From Thermostichus sp047462415 (lineage in GTDB: Bacteria > Cyanobacteriota > Cyanobacteriia > Thermostichales > Thermostichaceae): a stretch of DNA of 64,000 bases. Position 1 is the stretch's first letter. Each line of letters starts with the position of its first letter. This document shows, in pieces, positions 49,679-57,720 of the stretch. A program made the position numbers and the translations under genes. The DNA lies in NCBI RefSeq assembly GCF_047462415.1, contig NZ_JANSJE010000006.1, forward strand, positions 1 through 64,000. The letters are read 5' to 3'. The notes under the pieces were generated by a model. The model saw only the letters and a program-made list of their open reading frames with translations. It ran no database searches and was not told the DNA's origin.

Positions 49679-51165
49679 AAGACAGGGATCGCTTGCCATT
49701 CCGGCCGCCGGTGGGCGTGGGCCGCCTCGCCGCAGGTGCGGGGAGTGGGAAAGATCTTGTCGGGGTTGGCGATGTGCTGCGGGTCAAATACCTGCCGCAC
49801 CCACTGCATGCTCTCCAAATCCGTGGGCGTAAACATCTCCGACATGTAGCAGCGTTTCTCCGCCCCGATGCCGTGCTCGCCAGAAAGGCTACCCCCCAGG
49901 CGCACACAGAGTTTGAGAATCTCGCCCCCCAGCTTCTCCACCTGCTCCAGGGATCCCGGCACCGACTCGTCGTAGAGGATCAGCGGATGGAGATTGCCGT
50001 CGCCGGCATGGAACACATTGGCCACCGGGTAGCCGTATTCGCGGCTGAGGCGCTCGATTTCTTTGAGGACATAGGCTAGCTGGCTGCGGGGGATCACCCC
50101 ATCCTGGACGTAGTAGTTGGGGCTGAGCTTGCCCATTGCAGCAAAGGCCGCCTTGCGCCCCTTCCATAGCCGCGCCCGCTCTTCTGGGCCGGCTGCCACT
50201 TGCACCTGGCGGGCCCCGTTTTTGAGGCACAGCGCCCTCACCTGTTGGCCGGCTTCCTCCACCTCCAGCTCCAGCCCGTCCACCTCCACCAGCAAGATGG
50301 CCGCCGCATCCCGCGGGTAGCAGCCCAACTGCACCACATCCTCGACGGCGTTGATGCTGAAGTTGTCCATGATCTCCAGGCCGGCGGGGATGATCCCGGC
50401 AGCGATAATGTCAGAGACGGCGGATCCCGCTGCTTCTACACTGTCGAAGTCCGCCAGCAAAACCTGAACCTGGGCCGGGGTTTTCAGCAGGCGCAGGGTA
50501 ATCTCGGTAGCGATGCCCAGGGTGCCCTCGGAACCGACAAACAGACCTACCCAGTCGTAGCCGGGCATCTCCGGGATCTTGCCCCCCCAGCGCACCACTT
50601 CCCCATCCGGCAGCACCACCGTCAAGCCGAGGATGTGGTTGGCTGTTACCCCGTACTTGAGGCAGTGGACGCCGCCGGAGTTTTCCGCCACATTGCCGCC
50701 GATGGAGCAAACCGACTGGCTAGAGGGATCCGGCGCATAAAAATAGCCCTGGTCGGCCACCGCTTGGGTAATCCAGGCGTTGATCACCCCCGGCTGCACC
50801 ACCATGCAGCGGTTGTCTAGGTCAATCTCCAGGATCTGTTTCATCAGGGTGGTGGCAATGACGACGCTATTTTCCAGGGGTAGCGCCCCTCCCGAAAGGC
50901 CAGTGCCGGATCCCCGCGCCACAAAGGGCACCTGGTAGCGGCTGCACAGCTTCACCACCTGCGCCACCTCTTCTGTGGTGCGCGGCAACACCACCAAAGC
51001 CGGCCTTTGCCGGTAGCTGGTCAGCCCGTCACACTCGTAAACCAACAGCTCCTCCGGCTTGCTGATCACTCGCCGGGGATCGAGAATTTTTTTGAGCTCA
51101 GCCGTCAGCTTGATCCAGTCGAAGGTGAGGCCAGCTTGCAGAGGATGGGAAGCGCGGACAACCAT
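49675..51165 (-). CDS. glcD: Glycolate dehydrogenase FAD-linked subunit GlcD
   Basis: A 496-residue FAD-binding PCMH-type oxidase. Segments include RPALVVLPRTTEEVAQVVKLC, VPFVARGSGTGLSGGALPLENSVVIA (in parts), GGNVAENSGGVHCLKYGVTANHILGLTVVLPDGEVV (in parts), and the C-terminal HAGDGNLHPLILYD and GGSLSGEHGIGAEKR. In cyanobacteria GlcD oxidises photorespiratory glycolate to glyoxylate, and some homologues use D-lactate. GlcE and GlcF subunit genes are not adjacent. The end overlaps the AAA gene's stop by 4 bases on the opposite strand. It is divergent from a methyltransferase gene. Confidence 0.9.
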   Translation of the reverse strand: MVVRASHPLQAGLTFDWIKLTAELKKILDPRRVISKPEELLVYECDGLTSYRQRPALVVLPRTTEEVAQVVKLCSRYQVPFVARGSGTGLSGGALPLENSVVIATTLMKQILEIDLDNRCMVVQPGVINAWITQAVADQGYFYAPDPSSQSVCSIGGNVAENSGGVHCLKYGVTANHILGLTVVLPDGEVVRWGGKIPEMPGYDWVGLFVGSEGTLGIATEITLRLLKTPAQVQVLLADFDSVEAAGSAVSDIIAAGIIPAGLEIMDNFSINAVEDVVQLGCYPRDAAAILLVEVDGLELEVEEAGQQVRALCLKNGARQVQVAAGPEERARLWKGRKAAFAAMGKLSPNYYVQDGVIPRSQLAYVLKEIERLSREYGYPVANVFHAGDGNLHPLILYDESVPGSLEQVEKLGGEILKLCVRLGGSLSGEHGIGAEKRCYMSEMFTPTDLESMQWVRQVFDPQHIANPDKIFPTPRTCGEAAHAHRRPEWQAIPVF

Positions 51166-51236
51166 AGAGCGTTGGCGAGAAATGTGCTTAGGGGAGATAT
51201 CGTCACTATAGTCTGGATAGTCTGGCTGGAGAGCCT

Positions 51237-52463
51237 ATGCAGTCCCGCAGCGCCGAACAGATTCTCAAACAAGTGCGGCAGCTCTACGACCTCTACCCCT
51301 TCCCGCCACAGCCCATCGGCACCGTTTCCCCGCCGGGGTGGAACTGGCGCTGGAGCTGGCCCCAGGCCTATGCCTTTTGCACAGGTGCTCATCCAGGCCG
51401 CCGCCCAGTGCGCATCCTGGACGCCGGCTGCGGCTCTGGGGTGGGGACGGAGTATATCGCCCACCAAAACCCCAACGCCGAAATCTGGGCTTTTGACCTG
51501 AGCAGCCGCGCCCTGGAGATTGCCGAGGCCCGCTGCCGGGCTTCCCAGGCACCACCGGTGCACTTTCGCCAGCTCAACGTTTACGACATCGACCAACTGC
51601 CGGGGCAGTTCGACTTCATCAACTGCGTAGGCATGCTCCACCACCTCCCGGATCCGGTGGCGGGGCTGCAGGCTCTGGCAAACAAGCTGGCTCCCGGCGG
51701 GATCCTGCACCTATTTGTGTACGGCGAGCTGGGCCGCCACGAGATCCGCCTGATGCAGAAGGCCATCCGCCTCTTGGTCACTGGCTCAGAGCATCAGCCG
51801 CTAGCTTCCGCAGAACACCTACAGCAAGGGCTCCAGGTGGGCCGCCGCCTTTTCCAGATTTTGCCAGACAGCAACCGCATCCAGCAGCAGGAACGCGCCC
51901 GCTGGGCCATCGAAAACGTGGACGACGAATGCTTTGCCGATATGTACCTGCACCCGCAGGAAGTGGACTACACCATCGAGACGCTGTTTGAGCTAATTCA
52001 GGCTTCAGAGCTGCAGTTTTTGCGCTTTTCCAACCCAGAGTTCTGGCGGCTGGAGCGGGTGTTGGGCAAAGATGAAACCCTACTGGCCCAGGCAGCCCAA
52101 CTGCCGGAGCCGGAGCGCTACCGCCTAATCGAGCTGTTGGATCCGGTGGTGGCCCACTACGAGCTCTTTCTCGGCAAGCCCCCTATTCGCCGCTGGGAAT
52201 GGATCCATCCAGAGGATGTGGCCGCGGCAGTTGCCCACCTCAGCCCCTGCCTGGGCCTGTGGCCGGGGCGGAGCCTCTTCAACTACGCCTATGAGGCCAT
52301 CTCCCTCAGCGAGGAAGCCTTCGCCTTCCTGCAGCAGGTGGACGGGATCCGCACCGTCCAAGCCCTTCAAGAAAGCCTAGACTCTCCCCTGAGCTGGCCG
52401 CAGTTGCAGCAGTTGCTGCGCTGGCAAGTGTTGCTTTTGGAGCCGCAAGAGAACAGTTTTTGA
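51237..52463 (+). CDS. Class I SAM-dependent methyltransferase with C-terminal extension
   Basis: A 408-residue protein. It begins ILKQVRQLYDLYPFPP, which precedes the Rossmann domain in a subset of cyanobacterial methyltransferases. SAM motif I is RILDAGCGSGVGTEYIA (about residues 60-75), and FDFINCVGMLHHLPDPVAGLQAL is the post-II region. A 170-residue C-terminal region of unknown type follows (from PEFWRLERVLGKDETLL). The substrate is unknown. It is divergent from glcD across a 71-base gap. Confidence 0.82.
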   Translation: MQSRSAEQILKQVRQLYDLYPFPPQPIGTVSPPGWNWRWSWPQAYAFCTGAHPGRRPVRILDAGCGSGVGTEYIAHQNPNAEIWAFDLSSRALEIAEARCRASQAPPVHFRQLNVYDIDQLPGQFDFINCVGMLHHLPDPVAGLQALANKLAPGGILHLFVYGELGRHEIRLMQKAIRLLVTGSEHQPLASAEHLQQGLQVGRRLFQILPDSNRIQQQERARWAIENVDDECFADMYLHPQEVDYTIETLFELIQASELQFLRFSNPEFWRLERVLGKDETLLAQAAQLPEPERYRLIELLDPVVAHYELFLGKPPIRRWEWIHPEDVAAAVAHLSPCLGLWPGRSLFNYAYEAISLSEEAFAFLQQVDGIRTVQALQESLDSPLSWPQLQQLLRWQVLLLEPQENSF

Positions 52464-52517
52464 GGGCTCTTGGCGGCTTTGAGACAGGAAGAGGCCATTG
52501 CGGCATTTGCTTTCTTG

Positions 52518-52543
52518 GTCTTCCCTAGCTTATGCTAGAAGAC
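52518..52543 (+). promoter_or_regulatory. Stem-loop in the leader of rpmI
   Basis: GTCTT (52518-52522) pairs with AAGAC (52539-52543) and CTAGC (52525-52529) with GCTAG (52534-52538), with a CC bulge and a TTAT loop. It lies 38 bases before the rpmI start. L35-L20 operons are often autoregulated by L20 binding to leader RNA; this hairpin is a candidate element, but no L20 recognition motif has been established here. Confidence 0.35.
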
Positions 52544-52580
52544 TGTGACCTTTCCCCTGGCCATTTCTGGGGTTATTGCC

Positions 52581-52781
52581 ATGCCCAAAATCAAAACTCG
52601 CAAGGCAGCCGCCAAGCGCTTTCGCCTCACCGGCAGCGGCAAGTTCATGCGTCGCCGGGCCGGGCACAACCACTTGCTTGAGCACAAAACCACCAACCGC
52701 AAACGCAAATTGGCCGGCGTGGCCCTGGTGGATGAACGGGATCTGGCCAACGTGCGCCTGATGCTGCCCAACACCCACTAG
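52581..52781 (+). CDS. rpmI: 50S ribosomal protein L35
   Basis: A 66-residue basic protein: MPKIKTRKAAAKRFRLTGSG, FMRRRAGHNHLLEHKT and RKRKLAGVALVDERDLANVRLMLP (in parts). This is the standard L35 sequence and size. The frame extends 12 codons upstream, but ATG 52581 is the established start. It precedes rplT by 123 bases. The infC gene that often leads this operon is not present upstream. Confidence 0.97.
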   Translation: MPKIKTRKAAAKRFRLTGSGKFMRRRAGHNHLLEHKTTNRKRKLAGVALVDERDLANVRLMLPNTH

Positions 52782-52904
52782 GTGGGATCCCGTTGCGCCG
52801 CTTCCTCCACTCCCTCAGCCTAGGGTGAGCCGATCGCCACGGCAGGCCAAAAGTCTCAAGGCTTGTTCGCCCTTGTATCCATCTGTCTGTATTGAGTTAC
52901 CGCC

Positions 52905-53261
52905 ATGAGAGTCAAACGGGGCAATGTTGCCCGCAAGCGTCGCAAGAAGATCCTCAAGCTGGCCAAAGGCTTTCGCGGAGCCGGCTCTAAGCTGTTCCGC
53001 ACCGCCAACCAGCAGGTGATGAAGGCCCTGCGCAGTGCCTACCGGGATCGCCGCCGCAAGAAGCGGGATTTTCGCCGCCTCTGGATTGCCCGCATCAATG
53101 CCGCCACCCGCGCCCAGGGCCTGCGCTACAGCGAGTTCATCGACGGCCTCAAAAAAGCCAATATCCAGCTCAATCGCAAAATGTTGGCCCGCTTGGCTTT
53201 CCTGGATCCCGAAGCCTTCACCCAAGTGGTGGCTGCGGCCCGCCAGTCCCGCACCGCCTGA
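52905..53261 (+). CDS. rplT: 50S ribosomal protein L20
   Basis: A 118-residue protein starting MRVKRGNVARKRRKKILKLAKG, with FRGAGSKLFRTANQQVMKALRSAYRDRRRKKRDFRRLWI (in parts) and the C-terminal LDPEAFTQVV. It is essential for 50S assembly. It often represses its own operon by binding leader or intergenic RNA. The next gene starts 5 bases after its stop. Confidence 0.97.
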   Translation: MRVKRGNVARKRRKKILKLAKGFRGAGSKLFRTANQQVMKALRSAYRDRRRKKRDFRRLWIARINAATRAQGLRYSEFIDGLKKANIQLNRKMLARLAFLDPEAFTQVVAAARQSRTA

Positions 53262-53266
53262 AGGGG

Positions 53267-54061
53267 ATGGGATCTCGGTCTCCGTTGGCCTCGGCGATCC
53301 AGAGGTCTTGCTGGGCGGCCAGCCTGGCCTTAGTTTGCCTAGGGATCCCTGCCGCTGCCCGTCCCTGGTCAGAGATTGTTCGTTCGGGTCAGTTGCGAGT
53401 TGCAGTCAAAGACAACCTCAGGCCGTTGGGGTTTCGCGATGCCGAAGGCAAGCTGCAGGGGTTTGAGATTGACCTAGCCCGCGAGCTGGGATCCCGGCTG
53501 CTGGGATCCCCGGCGGCGGTGGAGCTGGTGCCAGTGGCCAATGTGGAGCGGCTACAGGTGCTGACTGCGGGGGAAGTGGATCTGGCCATCGCTCAGATCG
53601 GCATCACACCGGATCGGGCGCGCCAGGTGGAGTTCACCTCGGCCTACTACCCGGATGGCCCCAGCCTGGTTGTGGCCCGTTCCCAAAACTGGACGAGCTG
53701 GTCAGAGCTGCGCGGCGCGCGGATTGCCGTCCTGCGCGGATCGGCCGCCATTCCCCACCTCCAGCGCTACCTCCCAGGGGTTGAGTTGGTGGCGGTGGAT
53801 TCCTACCAGGAAGGGGCAGAATTGCTCCTAAAAGGGGCGGTGCAGGCCTGGGCAGCGGATCGCTCGGTGCTGGCGGGGTGGCTGGCGGAGCACCCCCAGT
53901 TTCAGTTTCTGGGATCCCCGTTGGCGACGGTGGGGCTGGGCATTGCCCTGCCCAAGGGGCTGGAGCATGCTGAATTGCGGCTGCGGGTGCGCCGAGAACT
54001 GGAGAACCTGCGCGCCGAGGGCTGGCTGGCGGAGCAGGCGAGAGCTTGGGGCCTGCCCTAG
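53267..54061 (+). CDS. Periplasmic solute-binding protein (amino acid ABC type)
   Basis: A 264-residue family-3 binding protein with a short signal region (CWAASLALVCLGIPAAARP). Features are GQLRVAVKDNLRPLGFRDAEGKLQGFEIDLARELG (in parts), AGEVDLAIAQIGITPDRARQVEFTSAYYPDGPSLVV (in parts), and a final ENLRAEGWLAEQARAWGLP helix. It binds a polar amino acid or a related ligand; specificity is not readable. No permease or ATPase gene is adjacent. It begins 5 bases after rplT, probably by read-through. Confidence 0.82.
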   Translation: MGSRSPLASAIQRSCWAASLALVCLGIPAAARPWSEIVRSGQLRVAVKDNLRPLGFRDAEGKLQGFEIDLARELGSRLLGSPAAVELVPVANVERLQVLTAGEVDLAIAQIGITPDRARQVEFTSAYYPDGPSLVVARSQNWTSWSELRGARIAVLRGSAAIPHLQRYLPGVELVAVDSYQEGAELLLKGAVQAWAADRSVLAGWLAEHPQFQFLGSPLATVGLGIALPKGLEHAELRLRVRRELENLRAEGWLAEQARAWGLP

Positions 54062-54097
54062 GCCAGTTACAGACACCCTTCACAGCCCTGGGCTTCC

Positions 54098-54160
54098 AAC
54101 TCTCCCCTCCTTTTGGGAGAGAAGCTGAAAGTGATGGTCTCAGCGGCACAGAGCGCTTGA
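54098..54160. repeat. Copy of the dispersed hairpin repeat
   Basis: CTCTCCC and GGGAGAG flank a short loop near 54098-54121, followed by GCGGCACAGAGCGCTTG near 54144-54160. The second word differs from GCGGCGCGGAGCGCTTG near 26560 in only two positions. It lies just after the binding-protein gene. Confidence 0.5.
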
Positions 54161-54253
54161 GCGTTGTCTTGTTGGCAATGGCAAGGGCTCCGCGCCCACC
54201 AGACGCCGTTTGCAGTTAGCCAGCAGGGGTTGCGAGCCAAGGGATCCAGCCGG

Positions 54254-54538
54254 CTACTCTTCCTCCGGCAATTCGGGGGGAGGCTCCTGCCACTGCGGGT
54301 CGTCCAAGATGGCTTTCTTGGTTTCTTTGAGCTGTTTCCAGAGCTGTTTGATCTGCCGATAGGCTTCCTCCGGGGTGATCTTGCCCCCCGTTTCCAGGCC
54401 ACAGATCAAAGACACCCTGTTGCTGAATTCTTGTAAATTGGCATCGAAAACCAAATTCTGGGGTCTCACCTCGCCCCAGTAGGGATAGCGAGGCGAAATA
54501 AACTCATCTTTGTTGGGGGGTAGGTTTGACTCTGTCAC
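54254..54538 (-). CDS. DUF7219-like conserved cyanobacterial protein
   Basis: A 94-residue acidic soluble protein: FISPRYPYWGEVRPQNLVFDANLQEFSNRVSLICGLETGGKITPEEAYRQIKQLWKQLKETKK (shown in pieces; residues about 13-75). The NLQEFxxRVxxICxLETGGKIxPEEAY pattern is one I know from uncharacterised cyanobacterial proteins. The start is GTG 54538. Function is unknown. Confidence 0.7.
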   Translation of the reverse strand: MTESNLPPNKDEFISPRYPYWGEVRPQNLVFDANLQEFSNRVSLICGLETGGKITPEEAYRQIKQLWKQLKETKKAILDDPQWQEPPPELPEEE

Positions 54539-54629
54539 GGCACAACCAAGATAAAAGGGCTATTAAAACCGGAAGATTGGGAGGGGAACTCTACTGAGCT
54601 CTAATCCAGAGAAGAATCTATAGAAGAGA

Positions 54630-55613
54630 TTATGGACGCTTTTTCTTGACCGGTTTGGGAACTTTGGCCGGATCCCGCGGCGGATAAAGTTGATCTGAAA
54701 TAGACTGCTGACCTGAAGACGAGGGAAGAGAGCCCTTCTTGACTTTGGGGCGGTGCGTTGAGTGCTTCAGGCGGGGGCGCGGCGGCGCTTTGAGCACAGG
54801 GCCGATGGGAGTTCCCGCCTCCACGTAGAGCAGGGATCCGCGGCGACGCACCTGTAGATCCCAGAAATTGCCTACCTCCTTGCCCGGCAGGGAGCCGATC
54901 AGGCGCAATTTGAAGGCTTGGGGCTTGGGAGCTATTCGGGTAGGCGGGACGGGATCCTTGCTCCGCTGAGAAGAAGGGCTGGCAGAGGTTTTTTTGCCCG
55001 ATTGGCGGATTTTGACGATGATAAACCCTTTCTCCTGGGACTGAAAAACAACCTCGCCCCGAATGGAAAACCAATCCGGCACCACCGCCGGACGGGAGCC
55101 CTCAGGGAGCGTCTGCCCCATTTCTTCGGGGGCCCACACCCCCATCAGCTGCACGTGCAGATCTTCGCTCTTGTCGCGGGTGCGAGGATAGACCACCCAC
55201 AGGTAGTTGCGGTCTGGCTGTAGGTGCTTACGTACCAGACTCATCACCCGGCCCAGCAATACGGCATTCAGCTCCAAGCCATCTGAGGTACGTAAGACCC
55301 CGCGGGTAAAGTGCCCAGGGGAAGGAATGTACTGTCCCTCGATGAGGCCAATCGCCCGGTATTGCATCTTCTCCCCAGGCGGCGGGATGGGTTCCAAACA
55401 GACTCGCTCTCTTTCCGCCGCTTTCGTCGTCGCCAAAGTAGCAGTGGTACCGACAACAGGCTGCAAAGACTCCGTCCCGCTACCGCGAGCAGAGCCAGCG
55501 GTTGACACCGAATCCTCAGCTTTTCCCGGCAGGGAGGAGGCCCTGGCCTCGCCAGTTGAGCTGGGTCTGGGGGGCCGCACAGATCGAAAGGGAGGTCTTA
55601 GCTCTGAGGACAT
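54630..55613 (-). CDS. Conserved cyanobacterial protein with basic tails, unknown function
   Basis: A 327-residue protein with low-complexity Ser/Pro/Arg ends and a conserved core of about 110 residues: YRAIGLIEGQYIPSPGHFTRGVLRTSDG, LNAVLLGRVMSLVRKHLQPDRNYLWVVYPRTRD, LHVQLMGVWAPEE and FSIRGEVVFQSQEKGFIIVKIRQS (in parts). The core recurs in many cyanobacteria with no known function. The C-terminus ends in a Lys/Arg/Pro-rich tail (PAKVPKPVKKKRP), so nucleic-acid binding is conceivable but only a guess. The start is ATG 55613. Confidence 0.7.
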   Translation of the reverse strand: MSSELRPPFRSVRPPRPSSTGEARASSLPGKAEDSVSTAGSARGSGTESLQPVVGTTATLATTKAAERERVCLEPIPPPGEKMQYRAIGLIEGQYIPSPGHFTRGVLRTSDGLELNAVLLGRVMSLVRKHLQPDRNYLWVVYPRTRDKSEDLHVQLMGVWAPEEMGQTLPEGSRPAVVPDWFSIRGEVVFQSQEKGFIIVKIRQSGKKTSASPSSQRSKDPVPPTRIAPKPQAFKLRLIGSLPGKEVGNFWDLQVRRRGSLLYVEAGTPIGPVLKAPPRPRLKHSTHRPKVKKGSLPSSSGQQSISDQLYPPRDPAKVPKPVKKKRP

Positions 55614-56101
55614 TGTGACGGTTCCGTTGCAATCGATCCAGAAGGTTAACTCAAGTGCTCAAGAAGGGGCAGTGATGCTCGTCTGGCAGCGCAAGACATT
55701 TGCTGTTGCAAAAACAGGCCCTACTTCTGCCCTCGACCCAAGACCTGCCCAACACACCACCCAGCCTAACAACGCTTTTCCTGGTTCGTCTCAGTCGGCC
55801 AACCCACATTCGCTCGCGTCGGAGGCGTTTGTCAGCCAAAAGAACGGCTGTTGTTGTCACCAGCGTAGCTGAAGATAATAGCAACTGCTCCAGGAAAAGG
55901 AAAAGCAATATAGTCGTTGCAAGCAAAATTAAGACGCTTCGCCCCCTCTCCCCTTGTGGGAGAGGGGAGCTAGAGCTCAACCAGCAAGCTGTTCCATGGC
56001 TGTTTGCCATAACTCTATCTGCTGAGCAGAGCTCTTGCCTGGCCTCGCCCAGTGCCCTACTTAGCCAGAGAAATCGATTTAACCATCCCCAGATCGCTCC
56101 C
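55614..56101. other. 488-base spacer containing a dispersed hairpin
   Basis: No reading frame here looks real; the long open frames on both strands are compositionally poor and lack domains. It holds the stem CCCCTCTCCC/GGGAGAGGGG (55943-55952 / 55958-55967), a copy of the repeat at 26519. The rest shows no identifiable element. Confidence 0.5.
55943..55967. repeat. Copy of the dispersed 10-bp hairpin repeat
   Basis: CCCCTCTCCC (55943-55952) and GGGAGAGGGG (55958-55967) form the same perfect 10-bp stem as at 26519-26541, with a 5-base loop in place of 3. It lies in a non-coding spacer. Confidence 0.65.
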
Positions 56102-57562
56102 CTATCCTTTGTTCGGATCGGCATCTACCCACACCTGGGGAGTAAAACTGCCATGTAGGCCATAGGGAATGTGGTGCCGCAACGGGATCCGCGCCACCGG
56201 GCCGGCAGCCAGGTCTGAGGCATCCAGGATCACCACCTGAGAGCGCTGGCTGGCCGCATCAAAAACCACCGTCACGATCCACCCCGCCTCTTCTGCTGGG
56301 TTCTCCGGATCCGGGATGAACACCGGCTCTCCCACAAAGCCGCGCGGGGCAAAGCTGTACTGCTGCGTGCGGCCTGTGGCGGTATCCAACTTGAGAATGG
56401 CCTGTAGGGGAGCATTGGGGCCAGGCGCATGGGTGGCTCCAATGTAGATGTAGCGGTGGGATCCCCCCATTTGAGCTGGGTGGATGGCCGGAAACTCCAC
56501 CGAGCGATCCAGCAGCAGTTCCCGCCTCACACTGCCCGCCTTGGGATCCAGCTCAAACCGCCACAGCTTGCCGGCTGGCACCTGGGCAAAGTCGATCTGC
56601 AGGTAGTCGGCATCTGGCTCCAGGGCAGGATAGTTCTCATAGAGGACGGCATCCACCACCACCTGCTCCCCGACTTCGTAGCCGTTGACAAAATGGAACA
56701 CAAACCCCGGCTCTGTTTCCAGTTGCAGGGGCTCGCCCTCTTGGGGAAAGAGCCAGATGCGGGTCGGTTCTCCGGGCTTCAAGGTCAGACAGGTGCCCGC
56801 CGGCTGCCAGCCCAACACAAACGGCAGGGGGTTGAAGACCACCGGATTTTGGAAAAAGATGCGGTAGCGGGGTGTCCAGACAAAATCGTGCAGGAAGGCA
56901 AAGCCCGGCAGGCGGTAGTCCCGCTGTTCCAGCAAGCGCCCGCGCGCATCCAGACGGTACAGCAACAAGGTGGAGTTGAGGGCAGCTCGCACCCCGAAGG
57001 CGATGAGATCTCCCGTGTGGGGATCCCGCCGGGGATGGGCGGTAAAAGGCTGGCTGGCGGAGATCCCGCCGGCAAATGTTTCGATCCCCTCCGTGGCCAA
57101 GGTGGCCGGGTTCAGGCGGTAGGGGGCGCTGGCCTCCCACAGCGCCAGCAGCTTGTCGCCCAGGCAGAGGACGTTGGTGTTGGCGGGGTTCTTCCATTTC
57201 AGATCCAAAAAATTGGCCCACCAGCCTCCCGGCTTCTGGGTGCCAAACACGCCGCGGTAGAGCACCCGGCCCGCCTTCTCCTCTGCCTCAAACTCAGGGG
57301 TGCGCACAAACCGGTTGCGAAAATGAACCTTCCCCGCCACAAAGGTGATGGCACAGATCATGCCGTCGCCGTCAAAAGGATGGCCGTAGCGCTGGGATCC
57401 CGCCTCCAGCTTGCCGGGGCCATTGCGAAATAGGGTTCCCCGCAGCCGCTCCGGGATCCGCCCCTCGATCTCCGTAATCCAATAGTCGTACTCCTGGCGC
57501 AAAGAGCGATAGCCCAACTGCCAGTCGGTGCTGCTGTAGGAGAGAGAAGCGATACTGACCAT
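56102..57562 (-). CDS. Carotenoid cleavage oxygenase
   Basis: A 486-residue non-haem iron enzyme of the RPE65/CCD family that cleaves carotenoids or apocarotenoids. The four iron-binding histidines can be placed in FTAHPRRDP, FLHDFVW, FVFHFVNGYE and GLHGSF near the C-terminus. Other typical parts are GTLFRNGPGKLE, HPFDGDGMICAITF and YRFAL-like strands. The start is ATG 57562 (MVSIASLSYSSTD). Its substrate is inferred, since the family includes apocarotenal oxygenases in cyanobacteria. It is transcribed divergently from ffh. Confidence 0.9.
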   Translation of the reverse strand: MVSIASLSYSSTDWQLGYRSLRQEYDYWITEIEGRIPERLRGTLFRNGPGKLEAGSQRYGHPFDGDGMICAITFVAGKVHFRNRFVRTPEFEAEEKAGRVLYRGVFGTQKPGGWWANFLDLKWKNPANTNVLCLGDKLLALWEASAPYRLNPATLATEGIETFAGGISASQPFTAHPRRDPHTGDLIAFGVRAALNSTLLLYRLDARGRLLEQRDYRLPGFAFLHDFVWTPRYRIFFQNPVVFNPLPFVLGWQPAGTCLTLKPGEPTRIWLFPQEGEPLQLETEPGFVFHFVNGYEVGEQVVVDAVLYENYPALEPDADYLQIDFAQVPAGKLWRFELDPKAGSVRRELLLDRSVEFPAIHPAQMGGSHRYIYIGATHAPGPNAPLQAILKLDTATGRTQQYSFAPRGFVGEPVFIPDPENPAEEAGWIVTVVFDAASQRSQVVILDASDLAAGPVARIPLRHHIPYGLHGSFTPQVWVDADPNKG

Positions 57563-57720
57563 GGGAGATCGGCAAGCAACGCCTTCTATTGTTGCTTAAA
57601 CTTTTGTAAAGTTACCAGTTTTTCTGGGTCAGCCTCGCTTGGGATCCCCAAGCTGAAGTTGCCCCAACTGGACTATGGTAGGAAATGCCCCAGAAGCGCC
57701 TGACAGGATAAACAGCACCC

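Noticed and set aside
55651..56124. Open frames on both strands in the 55614-56101 spacer
   Set aside because: They run through the dispersed hairpin repeat, have no start context and no similarity to a domain.
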